A stretch of DNA of 64,000 bases, taken from the NCBI RefSeq assembly GCF_000153105.1, contig NZ_CH672376.1, positions 4,203,656-4,267,655 of the forward strand, written 5' to 3'. The stretch is from Blastopirellula marina DSM 3645. GTDB lineage: Bacteria; Planctomycetota; Planctomycetia; Pirellulales; Pirellulaceae. This document shows, in pieces, positions 44,938-54,068 of the stretch (position 1 is the first letter of the stretch; the number at the start of each line of letters is the position of its first letter). Position numbers and translations under genes: made by a program. Below the pieces are notes generated by a model. The model made no database searches and was not told the DNA's origin. It saw only the letters and a program-made list of their open reading frames with translations.

Positions 44938-46320
44938 ATGTCTCCAGAGTCCAACGCACAACCTGCCGCCGAATCGACCAGCGACGCTTCGAAGTCGTCC
45001 CGGCGCAACTTTATCAAAACCGGCTCGTCCCTGTTGATCGCCGGCGGCGCGATGGCCGGCACGTTGCCTTTGGCGCGTGCGGCGCATGTCTTCGGCAGCG
45101 ACGTCATTAAAATCGGTCTGGTCGGCTGCGGCGGACGCGGCACCGGCGCCGCGACGCAAGCGATGAACACCGAAGGCCCGACCAAGTTGGTCGCGATGGG
45201 CGATGCATTCGGCGATCGTCTGCAATCGTGTCTGCGCGGCGTCACGTCGCGACATGCGGACAAGGTCGACGTGCCGCAAGAGCGTCAGTTCGTCGGCTTC
45301 GACGCCTACAAAAAGGTGTTGGAACAAGACATCGATCTGGTGATTTTGGCGACTCCTCCCGGTTTCCGCCCGCTGCACTTTGAATCGGCCGTGAACGCCG
45401 GCAAGCACATCTTCATGGAGAAGCCGGTTGCGACCGACGCGCCCGGCATTCGCCGCGTGTTGGCCGCCAACGAAATCGCCAAAGAAAAGAACCTCGCGGT
45501 CGCCGTTGGTCTGCAGCGTCACCATGAGCCGCGTTACATCGAAACGATCAAACGTCTGCACGACGGCGCGATCGGCGACATTGTTTTCGCGCGGGCCTAT
45601 TGGAATAGCAACGGCGTGTGGATGAACACCCGCGACGCCAAGCAGACCGAGCTGGAATACCAGATGCGCAACTGGTACTACTTCAACTGGCTCTGCGGCG
45701 ATCATATCGTCGAACAGCACATCCATAACCTGGACGTGATCAACTGGTTGATGCAGGGCTATCCGACCATGGCCGAAGGCATGGGCGGACGTGAAGTTCG
45801 CGTTGGCAAAGACAGCGGTCAGATCTTCGATCACCATATGATCGAATTCACCTATGGTGAAGGGACCAAGATGATGAGCTGCTGTCGTCATATTCCGAAG
45901 ACGTGGAGCAGCGTTTCGGAACATGCCCACGGCACCAAGGGGTATTGCGACATTAGCGGCGCCAAGATCTTCAAGCCGAACGGCGAAGTCGCTTGGGCCT
46001 ATGGCAACGGGGGCGGCAACGGTCACCAGGAAGAACATCATGACCTGTTCGCGCAGCTGCGTCGCGGCGAGATCCCGAACGAAGCCGAATATGGCGCGAT
46101 GAGCACGATGACCGCGATCTTCGGTCGGATGGCGACTTACTCGGGCCGTAACCTCAGCTGGGATGAAGCGTTCAACTCGCAAGATACGTTGGCCGACTTC
46201 GACAAAATTACCTCGATGGATACCGAAGCGCCGGTTCAGCCGAACGCCGAAGGGAAGCCGACCCGCGTCGACGGTTCGCCGTACCCGACGCCGATTCCGG
46301 GCAAGACCGTTAAGGTCTAA
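44938..46320 (+). CDS. Tat-exported Gfo/Idh/MocA family oxidoreductase
   Basis: A 460-residue NAD(P)-dependent sugar oxidoreductase family protein. A twin-arginine signal (SSRRNFIKTGSSLLIAGG) directs folded export. The Rossmann part has IKIGLVGCGGRGTGAATQA, and the EKPVATDA motif follows. The second domain includes NWYYFNWLCGDHIVEQHIHN, which is conserved in the planctomycete subgroup. It probably acts on an unknown carbohydrate in the periplasm. CGGAGGA precedes ATG 44938. A strong terminator follows. Confidence 0.93.
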   Translation: MSPESNAQPAAESTSDASKSSRRNFIKTGSSLLIAGGAMAGTLPLARAAHVFGSDVIKIGLVGCGGRGTGAATQAMNTEGPTKLVAMGDAFGDRLQSCLRGVTSRHADKVDVPQERQFVGFDAYKKVLEQDIDLVILATPPGFRPLHFESAVNAGKHIFMEKPVATDAPGIRRVLAANEIAKEKNLAVAVGLQRHHEPRYIETIKRLHDGAIGDIVFARAYWNSNGVWMNTRDAKQTELEYQMRNWYYFNWLCGDHIVEQHIHNLDVINWLMQGYPTMAEGMGGREVRVGKDSGQIFDHHMIEFTYGEGTKMMSCCRHIPKTWSSVSEHAHGTKGYCDISGAKIFKPNGEVAWAYGNGGGNGHQEEHHDLFAQLRRGEIPNEAEYGAMSTMTAIFGRMATYSGRNLSWDEAFNSQDTLADFDKITSMDTEAPVQPNAEGKPTRVDGSPYPTPIPGKTVKV

Positions 46321-46346
46321 GCCGGATCGCGACAACGAAAAAAGCG

Positions 46347-46385
46347 AAAAAGGGGGGCGTTCTTCGGGACGCGCCCCCTTTTTTA
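46347..46385 (+). terminator. Rho-independent terminator after the oxidoreductase gene
   Basis: AAAAAGGGGGGCG (46347-46359) pairs with CGCGCCCCCTTTTTT (46370-46384), with a short UUCG-like loop, ending in a T-run. Because of the A/T arms it could also act in the other direction. Confidence 0.85.
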
Positions 46386-46528
46386 CGTTCGTAACCGCAA
46401 GAAGTTCCTGTGAAGAGGCTTCTCATTTTCACGAGATCCGACTAGGTTACGAGATTACGCCCAATTTGCCGGAATACGTTTACCCCGCGCCCCTTTATTC
46501 CATCCGTCGCACGAAGGCCTTTTCAGGA

Positions 46529-48295
46529 ATGCTGCAATCTCGAATCGGCTGGGCGCTCTTCTTTTGGCTTGGGCTGATTATCTTCCTGTTTACGACCGGC
46601 GCGATCGCTCTCTTTTTTCTCGACGGCATGGAGCGAGCCCGTCTGCGTCAGCTCGACTCGCTACAGACCTCGGCGCGATTCTTTCGCCGAGAGTTGGAAG
46701 CGGTCGGTTTGTCGTTTGATCCGCAAGCGTTAAGCGCGTTGGTCCAGTCGCAAGCCAAAGAGTCGGGACTGTATGTCACCGTCGCCGACTTAGACGGCAA
46801 AGTCTTGATCGATACGCGGCAAGATGCGGCGCGAATGCCGAACGTCTTGCGCTTGCCTGAATTCAAAGCGGCGGCCGAAACGGGAATGGGGGAAGCGGCG
46901 AGCGATCCGCAACTGCCGGGGCATCCGTTCTATTTCATCGCGTTGCCGTTCGAAGAGCAGGGAAAGCTCGTCGGTTATGTCCGCGTAGGGCAGGATATCG
47001 AGGCCGACGGTCTGAACGCTTCCTATCGCCTGGTAATCGGGGCGATGGCGCTGGGGATTGTGGTTTTGACCGGCGCTTATTTCATTGCTCGCCGATTTGA
47101 AGAGCGGATCGTCGCTCCGGTCCAGCAATTGACTCGCGCCTGTGCCGGCGTCGCCAAAGGAGACTACACCGGACATGTCTGGGCAGCGGCGGAAGACGAA
47201 CTGGGAGAGACCGCGCGGCAGTTTTCGCAAATGCAGGCCGCAATTGATTTGCGCGTGGATGAATTGACCGGAGAGTCGAATCGGTTGAAAACCGTTCTCG
47301 GCAGCATGGTGGAAGGAGTCATCGCTGTCGACGCTCAGCAGCGCGTGCTGTTGGCCAACGGCGCCGTCCGAAAGTTATTGGCGATTCGCGCGGAAGACCC
47401 CGTTGGACGTCCCTTGTTAGAGCTGACGCGCAATCGGTCGCTGGACGAGTCGTTTCGTGCGGCGATCGCGAGTGACGAACCGTATCGAAACGAGTTTGAA
47501 GTTTCGACCACGCCGCGACGGACGCTGAGCCTGCAGGCCAATCGCTTGCCAGGCGAACCTTGCCCCGGCGTCGTGATGGTGCTGCATGACGTCACCGAAC
47601 TGCGACGGTTAGAAAACATGCGACGCGAGTTTGTCTCGAGCGTTTCGCACGAACTAAAAACGCCGCTGGCGGCGGTTCGCGCCTATACCGAGACGCTGCA
47701 ATTAGGTGCGATCGAAGATATTGAAAATCGCGGTTACTTTCTGTCGCAGATCATGGATTCGGCCGATCGGCTGCACGAATTGATCCAGGACATGCTTCAT
47801 CTGGCTCGGATCGAATCGCGGGAAGAAGCGTTCGACATTACCGAAGTGCCGATCGCCGATGTGATCGAGAACGTCCTCCAGGTGCAGCGCGATGTCGCCG
47901 CATCACGTCAGATTGCGCTCCGAATTCATCCGCCGGAAGTAGAGATCTCGGTTTTGGGGGATGAGGAAGGAGTGCGCACAATCTTGGGCAACCTGATCGA
48001 CAATGCGATGAAGTACACGCCCGAGGGGGGCTCGGTCGATGTCGCTTGGGGGCTCGAAGGATCGCATGTCGCAATCACCGTCAAAGATACCGGGCTCGGC
48101 ATCCCCCAAGCGGCGCTGGAGCGGATTTTCGAGCGTTTCTTTCGCGTTGATAAGGCTCGTTCGCGCGAAATGGGAGGAACTGGGCTAGGGCTTTCGATCG
48201 TAAAACATACCGCCCAGGCAATGAACGGCGGAGTGACCGTCGAAAGCCAGGTCGGGGAAGGAAGCAAGTTTACAGTGCGGCTTCCCCGGGGATGA
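46529..48295 (+). CDS. phoR: PhoR-like sensor histidine kinase
   Basis: A 588-residue membrane kinase. TM1 is at 6-33 (LFFWLGLIIFLFTTGAIALF), a periplasmic domain follows, TM2 is near 170-190 (AMALGIVVLTGAYFIARRF), then HAMP and PAS (GSMVEGVIAVDAQQRVLLAN). The HisKA box is VSSVSHELKTPLAAV (phospho-His). The ATPase has NLIDNAMKYTPEGG, DTGLGIP and GGTGLGLSIVK. It is followed by phoU and a PhoB-like regulator, so phosphate sensing is the likely role. ATG 46529 is just before TM1; the longer frame reaches into the upstream gene. Confidence 0.92.
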   Translation: MLQSRIGWALFFWLGLIIFLFTTGAIALFFLDGMERARLRQLDSLQTSARFFRRELEAVGLSFDPQALSALVQSQAKESGLYVTVADLDGKVLIDTRQDAARMPNVLRLPEFKAAAETGMGEAASDPQLPGHPFYFIALPFEEQGKLVGYVRVGQDIEADGLNASYRLVIGAMALGIVVLTGAYFIARRFEERIVAPVQQLTRACAGVAKGDYTGHVWAAAEDELGETARQFSQMQAAIDLRVDELTGESNRLKTVLGSMVEGVIAVDAQQRVLLANGAVRKLLAIRAEDPVGRPLLELTRNRSLDESFRAAIASDEPYRNEFEVSTTPRRTLSLQANRLPGEPCPGVVMVLHDVTELRRLENMRREFVSSVSHELKTPLAAVRAYTETLQLGAIEDIENRGYFLSQIMDSADRLHELIQDMLHLARIESREEAFDITEVPIADVIENVLQVQRDVAASRQIALRIHPPEVEISVLGDEEGVRTILGNLIDNAMKYTPEGGSVDVAWGLEGSHVAITVKDTGLGIPQAALERIFERFFRVDKARSREMGGTGLGLSIVKHTAQAMNGGVTVESQVGEGSKFTVRLPRG

Positions 48296-48328
48296 TTTTT
48301 ACAAATTAACGAAGTCGCTCACCTGGTG

Positions 48329-48345
48329 TTAACATGAAGTTAACA
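48329..48345 (+). promoter_or_regulatory. PhoP/PhoB-type direct repeat upstream of phoU
   Basis: TTAACA-TGAAG-TTAACA is an 11-bp-period direct repeat matching the Gram-positive PhoP box (TTAACA-N5-TTAACA). A third TTAACG is 23 bases upstream (48306). It lies in the 127-base gap between phoR and phoU, as expected for autoregulation by the linked response regulator. Confidence 0.55.
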
Positions 48346-48422
48346 ATCGGCGACTAAATTCTAGCTCATCAGGAGATTTACCCCGGCGAAACAGTCGGAC
48401 CCCCCATTTTGGATTGCTTCCG

Positions 48423-49088
48423 ATGAGCCGCCACCTGCAACGCGACCTCGACTCTCTTCACCGGGAGATTCTGTCGTTGTCGGGTCTGGTGGAAGAGATG
48501 ATCGAAAAGTCGATCAAGTCGCTGTACGACCGCAGTTTCCCCTTGGCCGAAGAAGTGATCGCCGCTGACGAGCTGACCGACCAAAAGGAAGTGGTGATCG
48601 AAGAAGAGTGCCTGAAGATGCTGGCGCTGCATCAACCGGTCGCCGTCGACTTGCGACGCATCGCGACGGTGATGAAGGTCAATAATGATTTAGAGCGGAT
48701 CGGCGACCTGACGGTCAACATCGCCGAGCGAGCCAAATGCTTGGTGCAATATCCAAACTTTGAGATTCCGCCCCGGATGGAGCGGATGGTCAACATCACG
48801 CGGCAGATGGTCGCCGGAGCGCTTGACGCGTTCGTCGGTCTCGATAGTCAAGCCGCGATGAACGTTCGTCTATTGGACGACGATGTCGACCTACTCAATC
48901 GCGAAATCATTCAAGAATTGCAAGACCGGATGAAGGTCTCGTCATACGAGATCGAGCCGGGTTTGCACTGCTTTTCGGCCAGTCGCCATATCGAGCGAAT
49001 CGCCGACCATGCAACCAATATCGCAGAAGATGTGATTTACCTGATCGAAGGCGAAATTGTCCGGCATCAGTCGGGCCTGTCGAGTTAG
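48423..49088 (+). CDS. phoU: Phosphate signalling protein PhoU
   Basis: A 221-residue two-fold helical bundle protein. It starts SRHLQRDLDSLHREILSLSG. Both repeats carry the metal-binding E/DxxxD type motifs (VNNDLERIGDLTVNIAERA and SRHIERIADHATNIAEDVIY). PhoU links Pst transport to the PhoR kinase and represses the Pho response in phosphate excess. ATG 48423 is preferred over an in-frame TTG nine bases upstream. No pst transporter genes are nearby. Confidence 0.95.
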   Translation: MSRHLQRDLDSLHREILSLSGLVEEMIEKSIKSLYDRSFPLAEEVIAADELTDQKEVVIEEECLKMLALHQPVAVDLRRIATVMKVNNDLERIGDLTVNIAERAKCLVQYPNFEIPPRMERMVNITRQMVAGALDAFVGLDSQAAMNVRLLDDDVDLLNREIIQELQDRMKVSSYEIEPGLHCFSASRHIERIADHATNIAEDVIYLIEGEIVRHQSGLSS

Positions 49089-49148
49089 TTACTGTCGAGT
49101 TAGTCACCTATCCACCCTTTAATGCAACATTACGTTGGGGATTGTTTG

Positions 49149-49892
49149 ATGGCCCGTTTGAAAGTTCTTATCGTCGAAGACGACCGTTCTCTCGCCGACG
49201 TCTTGGCGTACAACGTGCGCCAAGCCGGATATGAAGTGATCTCGGCTTACGACGGTCAAGACGGACTTACCCAGGCTCAGATCAAAACGCCGGATCTGGT
49301 CATCCTCGACCTGATGCTGCCGGTCGTCGACGGTCACGAAGTTTGTCGTCGGCTGCGAGCGGATGCGTCGACCAAAGACATCATGATCTTGATGTTGACC
49401 GCCAAGTCGGAAGAGTCGGATCAGCTGATCGGCTTTTCGCTGGGCGCCGACGATTACGTCACCAAGCCGTTTAGCGTCAAAGTGCTGTTGGAACGAATCA
49501 AAGCTTTGGTTCGTCGCAAACGTGGCGCCGACAACTCGCTGGACGATGTCATTGCGTCGCAAGGGATCACGATCGATCGTCGCCGGCATCGCGCCACCGC
49601 GAGCGGTCGCCCATTGCAACTGACGCGCAGCGAGTTTCGCCTGCTCGAAACGCTGACCCGTCAGCCGGGCCGCGTGTTTGAACGCTCGGAACTGATCGAC
49701 GCCGCTTTGGGCGAAGATACCGTCGTGATGGAACGAACCATCGACGTCCATATTCGGGCGCTGCGCCGCAAGATGGCCGATGAAGCCGAATTGATCGAAA
49801 CCGTTCGCGGCGTCGGTTATCGATTCCGCGACCCAGGCGCCGTGACCGACACGACCGACGACGTCGACGCCGAGCATGTCGTCCAACACTAG
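49149..49892 (+). CDS. phoB: PhoB-like response regulator (OmpR family)
   Basis: A 247-residue response regulator. The receiver has acidic residues VLIVEDDRS, phospho-Asp in LVILDLMLP, Thr in MLTAKS and Lys in DYVTKPFS. The winged-helix domain (LQLTRSEFRLLETLTRQPGR, then MERTIDVHIRALRRKM and VRGVGYRF) is of the PhoB/OmpR type. It is 60 bases after phoU and is the natural partner of the kinase two genes upstream. A terminator follows. Confidence 0.93.
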   Translation: MARLKVLIVEDDRSLADVLAYNVRQAGYEVISAYDGQDGLTQAQIKTPDLVILDLMLPVVDGHEVCRRLRADASTKDIMILMLTAKSEESDQLIGFSLGADDYVTKPFSVKVLLERIKALVRRKRGADNSLDDVIASQGITIDRRRHRATASGRPLQLTRSEFRLLETLTRQPGRVFERSELIDAALGEDTVVMERTIDVHIRALRRKMADEAELIETVRGVGYRFRDPGAVTDTTDDVDAEHVVQH

Positions 49893-49919
49893 GACGCCGG
49901 ATATCTCAATCAAACTGCC

Positions 49920-49956
49920 AATAGGCCAGCCTGCAAAGCTTGGCCTATTTTCTTTC
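49920..49956 (+). terminator. Rho-independent terminator after the phoR-phoU-phoB genes
   Basis: AATAGGCCA (49920-49928) pairs with TGGCCTATT (49941-49949), and TTTCTTT follows. It starts 27 bases past the regulator stop codon. Confidence 0.8.
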
Positions 49957-50041
49957 CCTTGCCGCGTGTAGCGCGGTTGAGCCGCGAGCGAGGATTCTCT
50001 AAAATCGCTCGGTTCAGCCACGCTTTGGAGAATTGATCGAT

Positions 50042-50500
50042 ATGGAACGCTCGCTTATTCTACTGAAACCCGACTGCGTTCAGCGCCGTCTCATCGGCCG
50101 GATCATCAGCCGCTTTGAAGACAAAGGGCTGAACATCGTCGGCATGAAATTGATGCAAGTTACGCCCGATCTGGCGAAACAGCACTACGCCGAACATGTC
50201 GCCAAGCCGTTTTACCCCGGTCTAGAAGCGTTCATCACCGCGTCGCCGGTTGTGGCGCTGGTTTTGGAAGGCCTGGAAGCAATTCGCGTCATCCGCGACA
50301 TCCTGGGAGCGACCAGCGGACTGAAAGCGGCCGCCGGCACGATCCGCGGCGATTTCAGCAGCAGCCGCCAGATGAACCTGGTCCACGCGTCTGATGGCCC
50401 AGAAGCGGCCGCTCGCGAGATCGGCCTATACTTCACCGAGTCGGAGCTGTGCGATTGCACGCTGAGCTTGACTCCCTGGCTGCGAGCCGACGACGAATAA
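50042..50500 (+). CDS. ndk: Nucleoside diphosphate kinase
   Basis: A 152-residue enzyme that transfers the gamma phosphate between nucleoside triphosphates and diphosphates through a phosphohistidine. It starts MERSLILLKPDCVQRRLIGR. The catalytic His is in MNLVHASDGPEAA, where the family usually has HGSD, so one Gly has become Ala. The length is standard. GGAG precedes ATG 50042. Confidence 0.95.
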   Translation: MERSLILLKPDCVQRRLIGRIISRFEDKGLNIVGMKLMQVTPDLAKQHYAEHVAKPFYPGLEAFITASPVVALVLEGLEAIRVIRDILGATSGLKAAAGTIRGDFSSSRQMNLVHASDGPEAAAREIGLYFTESELCDCTLSLTPWLRADDE

Positions 50501-50559
50501 GTTAGACCTCCGCCGACAATCACACTCCGTTCCATGCGCCCCGCACAGGCAGGGCGCTG

Positions 50560-50612
50560 AAAAGGGGGTCAGGTCCCAGTTTTGCCGCAAAATTGGGACC
50601 TGACCCCCTTTT
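50560..50612. repeat. Long palindromic REP/MITE-like hairpin
   Basis: AAAAGGGGGTCAGGTCCCA (50560-50578) pairs exactly with its reverse complement at 50594-50612, and the inner GTTTTGC/GCAAAAT nearly completes a 53-base hairpin. From memory, the core GGTCAGGTCCCA is a widespread bacterial REP-type palindrome. It follows ndk and could also end its transcript through its terminal T-run. Confidence 0.8.
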
Positions 50613-50763
50613 TCGGTCACACGAGAATCTCGCAGAAAATTCATTCGCTACGCAACCTTTGCCCAACAGGCCTGGGTAAGTCTATAGTGAACGCCTGAAA
50701 TCTTGTGGTCTCGGCCAGTCGCTGCGGGACACGATTTCCTAGTCGCCAAAAGGAGTGAGGATC

Positions 50764-52647
50764 TTGAACACGGATCGATTTGCAGTCGTTAGCTTGGTTT
50801 TTCTGCTGCTGTCTTTGACGAGCTTGAAAGCCGCCGAAACGAAGCCTCAGCAACCGCTGGGCGAGAACATTTCGCTGCTCGACTCCACCGGCCAGATCCA
50901 CCCCTTGGCCGCCGCGGCGGCCAAGAAGGCTCGCGTCTTTGTCTTTGTGACCGGCGAGTGTCCGATCTCCCGCGGTTACTTTCCGCTGCTCGGCCGACTC
51001 GATAAACAATGGAATACGCCCGATAGCGAAGTTTCGCTGCGAGCCGTCTGGGCCGATGTGACCGACACGCCGGCCGAGATTCGCGAGTTCGCCAAAGAGT
51101 TTTCGATTGATCTGCCGATTCTGGTCGATCGGGATGGCCAATTAGGCCAGCGTTTTCAAACCAAGTTTGTGCCGGAAGCCTTCGTGCTGGATGCGGACGG
51201 CGACCTGGTCTATCGCGGCCGCATTGATGACATGTATCGCGAGATCGGCCGCAAACGTCCCGAAGCGAGCGAACACACGCTAGCCGACGCCGTGGCGGCG
51301 GTCGTCGCCGGTCAGCCGGTCAAACAAGCAGTGACCGAAGCGGTTGGCTGCTACTACGAATCTTACGCGCCGCTCGAAGACGAAGCGGCCGAAGTGACCT
51401 ATACCCGCGATGTCGCACCGATTTTGTACGCCAACTGCGTCACGTGCCATCGTGACGGAGAAGTCGGTCCCTTTCCGCTGGTCACCTACGAAGACGCGGC
51501 GAAGCGCGCTCGGCAGATCGCCCGGGTCTGCGAGTCGCGGCTGATGCCTCCGTGGAAAGTCGCCGAGCGGCATGGCGAGTTTGAAGGGCAGCGAACCCTG
51601 ACCGACAAGCAGATCGCCGTCCTCAAAGCGTGGGTCGCGACCGATCGAGCCAAAGGGGACTTGGCCGACATGCCGGAGCAGCCGAAATTTCCGGAAGGTT
51701 GGTACTTGGGCGAGCCCGACTTGATTGTCGAGATGCCGGCCGAGTTTGAAGTGCCGGCCGATGGTCGCGATTTGTATCAGAACTTTGTGATTCCGATCGA
51801 CATCCCGGAAGACAAGTACGTTGCGACGGTCGAGTTCAAGCCGGGCGCACCAAGCGTCGTCCATCACTCGCTCTTGTATCTCGACAAAAACGGCGCAGCG
51901 CGCAAGCTCGACGAAAGAACGCCGGAGCCCGGTTACGGCACCTTCGGCGGTCCCGGCTTCTTGCCGACCGGCAGCATCGGCGGTTGGTCGCCAGGCAAAA
52001 CGCCGCGCAAACTGCCGGAAGGACTCGGTCGCTTGTTGGGCAAAGGATCGGACCTGGTGATGCAGATTCATTACCATCCCAGCGGCAAGGCCGAAAAAGA
52101 CCGTTCGAAGGTCGGCATCTACTTTGTCGACAAGCCGAAGCAGGAAGCGTTCGCGCTGTGGACTTCGTCGTTTATGCATGACATCAAGCCCGGCGAGAGC
52201 GACTATCGTCTGAAGGCATCCTACACGCTGACCGAAGATGTCACGATGCTCAGCATGATTCCGCACATGCATCTGCTGGGGCAGACGATGAACGTGGTCG
52301 CCCAGTTGCCCGACGGGACGACGCGCGACTTGATTCACGTACCGCAGTGGGATTTCAACTGGCAAGACGAGTACGTGTTCGCCGAGCCGTTTCAGCTGCC
52401 CAAGGGAACGCGGATTGTTTCGACAGCGACCTATGACAACTCTGCAGAGAACCCGTCCAATCCCAGCTCGCCGCCGCAACGCGTCACCTGGGGAGAAGAG
52501 ACGAACGACGAGATGCTCTACTGCTTCTTTCTGGTCACGACCGAAAAAGAGGAGTCGATCCAGCCGATGGTGATTGATCGCCTGACTCGTGAAGGCATCG
52601 ACCGAGCGGCGGCGCGCTTGCGATTGAAATTAAGTGTGCGAAAATAG
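50764..52647 (+). CDS. Redoxin - cytochrome c - copper type II monooxygenase-like protein
   Basis: A 627-residue exported fusion. After a signal peptide (VVSLVFLLLSLTSLKA) residues 30-190 form a thioredoxin-like redoxin (FVFVTGECPISRGYFPLL; only one Cys, so not a CxxC). A class I cytochrome c haem site follows (ILYANCVTCHRDGEVGP, then Met in SRLMPPWK). The C-terminal half resembles peptidylglycine/dopamine monooxygenases: VVHHSLLYLD, VMQIHYHPSG and SMIPHMHLLG supply likely Cu ligands. AGGAG overlaps a GTG at 50755, so TTG 50764 is the better start. Confidence 0.85.
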   Translation: MNTDRFAVVSLVFLLLSLTSLKAAETKPQQPLGENISLLDSTGQIHPLAAAAAKKARVFVFVTGECPISRGYFPLLGRLDKQWNTPDSEVSLRAVWADVTDTPAEIREFAKEFSIDLPILVDRDGQLGQRFQTKFVPEAFVLDADGDLVYRGRIDDMYREIGRKRPEASEHTLADAVAAVVAGQPVKQAVTEAVGCYYESYAPLEDEAAEVTYTRDVAPILYANCVTCHRDGEVGPFPLVTYEDAAKRARQIARVCESRLMPPWKVAERHGEFEGQRTLTDKQIAVLKAWVATDRAKGDLADMPEQPKFPEGWYLGEPDLIVEMPAEFEVPADGRDLYQNFVIPIDIPEDKYVATVEFKPGAPSVVHHSLLYLDKNGAARKLDERTPEPGYGTFGGPGFLPTGSIGGWSPGKTPRKLPEGLGRLLGKGSDLVMQIHYHPSGKAEKDRSKVGIYFVDKPKQEAFALWTSSFMHDIKPGESDYRLKASYTLTEDVTMLSMIPHMHLLGQTMNVVAQLPDGTTRDLIHVPQWDFNWQDEYVFAEPFQLPKGTRIVSTATYDNSAENPSNPSSPPQRVTWGEETNDEMLYCFFLVTTEKEESIQPMVIDRLTREGIDRAAARLRLKLSVRK

Positions 52648-52693
52648 GTTCCGATTTATTTCTCCACTGTCTGCCCCAGGAAAGAACTCCACC

Positions 52694-53590
52694 ATGCTGC
52701 GCAAACTTTCTCTGCTGTCGTTGTTCTTATTGACGGGCTTTCTGGTTACGCAAGCACGCGCCGCCGATTCGACGATCGATCGCGATGTGGTCTACGGAAC
52801 CGTTGGCGACATGAAGCTGCTGGCCGACGTCTATTCGCCGGCGGAGAAGTCCGATGCTCCTCGCCCCGTCGTCTTGCTCATCCACGGCGGCGGCTGGCGC
52901 GGTGGAAACAAGCAAGCCGGAACCGTAGTCGCGATTGGAAAAATGTTGGCGAAACAAGGGTACGTCGCCGTCAGCATCAACTATCGCTTGGTGAAAGATG
53001 GCGCCGATGGCCAAATCGAAAACCAATGGCCCGCCGCGATCGACGATTGTCGTCAAGCGGTCCGCTGGATTCGTGAGAACGCCGAAAAGCTAAACGTTGA
53101 CCCGACCAAGATCGGCGCCGCCGGCGATTCGGCCGGAGGCCATCTCGTTTCACTGCTCGGCACGACCGACGCCGCCAAGCCGGGCGAGCCGTCAACCCGC
53201 GTGCAAGCCGTCGTCAACATTTACGGCCCCGGCGACTTGACCAAAGATTGGACCAAGTATGAAATCTCGGCCAATCTCGCCGTCCAGGAGATGATCGATC
53301 GTTTCCTAAAGAAGGGAAACGAAGAAAACCAAATCGCCGCTTCCCCCACGCTGCACGTCGACGCACAGAGCGCCAACTTCTTAATCCTGCAAGGCGGCAA
53401 AGACCAACTCGTCCCCCCGAGCCAAACCGAAGCGCTGCACGAAGCGCTGAAGAAAGCGGGTCGCCAATCCGAATTCGTCCTCTACGAAAACGACGGTCAC
53501 GGCTTTGGACCGGCGACAGGACTGCAGGCGCTGATGAAAGCGATGACGTTTTTTGAACGCGAGTTGAAAGGAGAGTCGGCGGCGAAGTAA
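52694..53590 (+). CDS. Secreted alpha/beta-hydrolase (carboxylesterase type)
   Basis: A 298-residue exported esterase. The signal peptide ends LVTQARA. It has the oxyanion HGGGW (VVLLIHGGGWRGG), nucleophile GDSAGG, acid region in GKDQLVPP and the catalytic His in NDGHGFGP. It belongs to the hormone-sensitive-lipase/BD-FAE group that removes acyl groups from small esters or polysaccharides. It starts 46 bases after the upstream gene. Confidence 0.92.
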   Translation: MLRKLSLLSLFLLTGFLVTQARAADSTIDRDVVYGTVGDMKLLADVYSPAEKSDAPRPVVLLIHGGGWRGGNKQAGTVVAIGKMLAKQGYVAVSINYRLVKDGADGQIENQWPAAIDDCRQAVRWIRENAEKLNVDPTKIGAAGDSAGGHLVSLLGTTDAAKPGEPSTRVQAVVNIYGPGDLTKDWTKYEISANLAVQEMIDRFLKKGNEENQIAASPTLHVDAQSANFLILQGGKDQLVPPSQTEALHEALKKAGRQSEFVLYENDGHGFGPATGLQALMKAMTFFERELKGESAAK

Positions 53591-53627
53591 GCAACAAAAA
53601 CCCCGCCATTTTTTTCCCTCCGATCCC

Positions 53628-54068
53628 CTATTTCTCCACCAAAAATGCAACGCATCTCACCAACTGCGGCATTTGCTGGGGTAGGCCCAGGACTTCGCAT
53701 GGAATCGCCGCATCCCCCTGGATCACTTCATATTGCAGACGATCGAAGACGACAACTTGACTCGCCAGCGCCGCAAGCAAGATTTCGGCATGAAAGCAGA
53801 CTTGCCCATCCCTGGAGAAGGGAACAATGCGGCGGAAAACGTCCCGAGGATCGGCGACATCGCTAACCCAATTGTGATCGCTTCCTAAGATTCGCCAATC
53901 GCCGATTTGCTGGGCGATAATCAAACAGTCGAACGTTGACTGCATGTCAAAAAAGAGGCGCTGCGCCAGCGCGCTCCCGCTGGTATCTCCGCCTGGAAGA
54001 TACATCTCAGGACGCTGGCGGATATGGTCGATCGGATCGATGATTTCGAGATCGGACTGGTCGTACAT
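53628..54068 (-). CDS. Hypothetical protein with a GyrB/ParE-like N-terminal motif
   Basis: A 146-residue cytoplasmic protein. Near its start PIDHIRQRPEMYLPGGDTSG resembles the IRxRPxMYIG box that opens the ATPase domain of GyrB, ParE and topoisomerase VI-like proteins. The rest (DWRILGSDHNWVSDV, DGQVCFHAEILLAALASQVV) has no ATP-binding Bergerat motifs, so it is not an active topoisomerase. It may be a small binding partner. It is divergent from mutS. Confidence 0.6.
   Translation of the reverse strand: MYDQSDLEIIDPIDHIRQRPEMYLPGGDTSGSALAQRLFFDMQSTFDCLIIAQQIGDWRILGSDHNWVSDVADPRDVFRRIVPFSRDGQVCFHAEILLAALASQVVVFDRLQYEVIQGDAAIPCEVLGLPQQMPQLVRCVAFLVEK

Noticed and set aside
44905..46335. 476-codon open frame opposite the Tat-exported oxidoreductase
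   Set aside because: No signal or domain; the sense gene is well supported.
50551..50620. CRISPR-like repeat
   Set aside because: Only one palindrome; no repeat-spacer series anywhere in the window and no cas genes.
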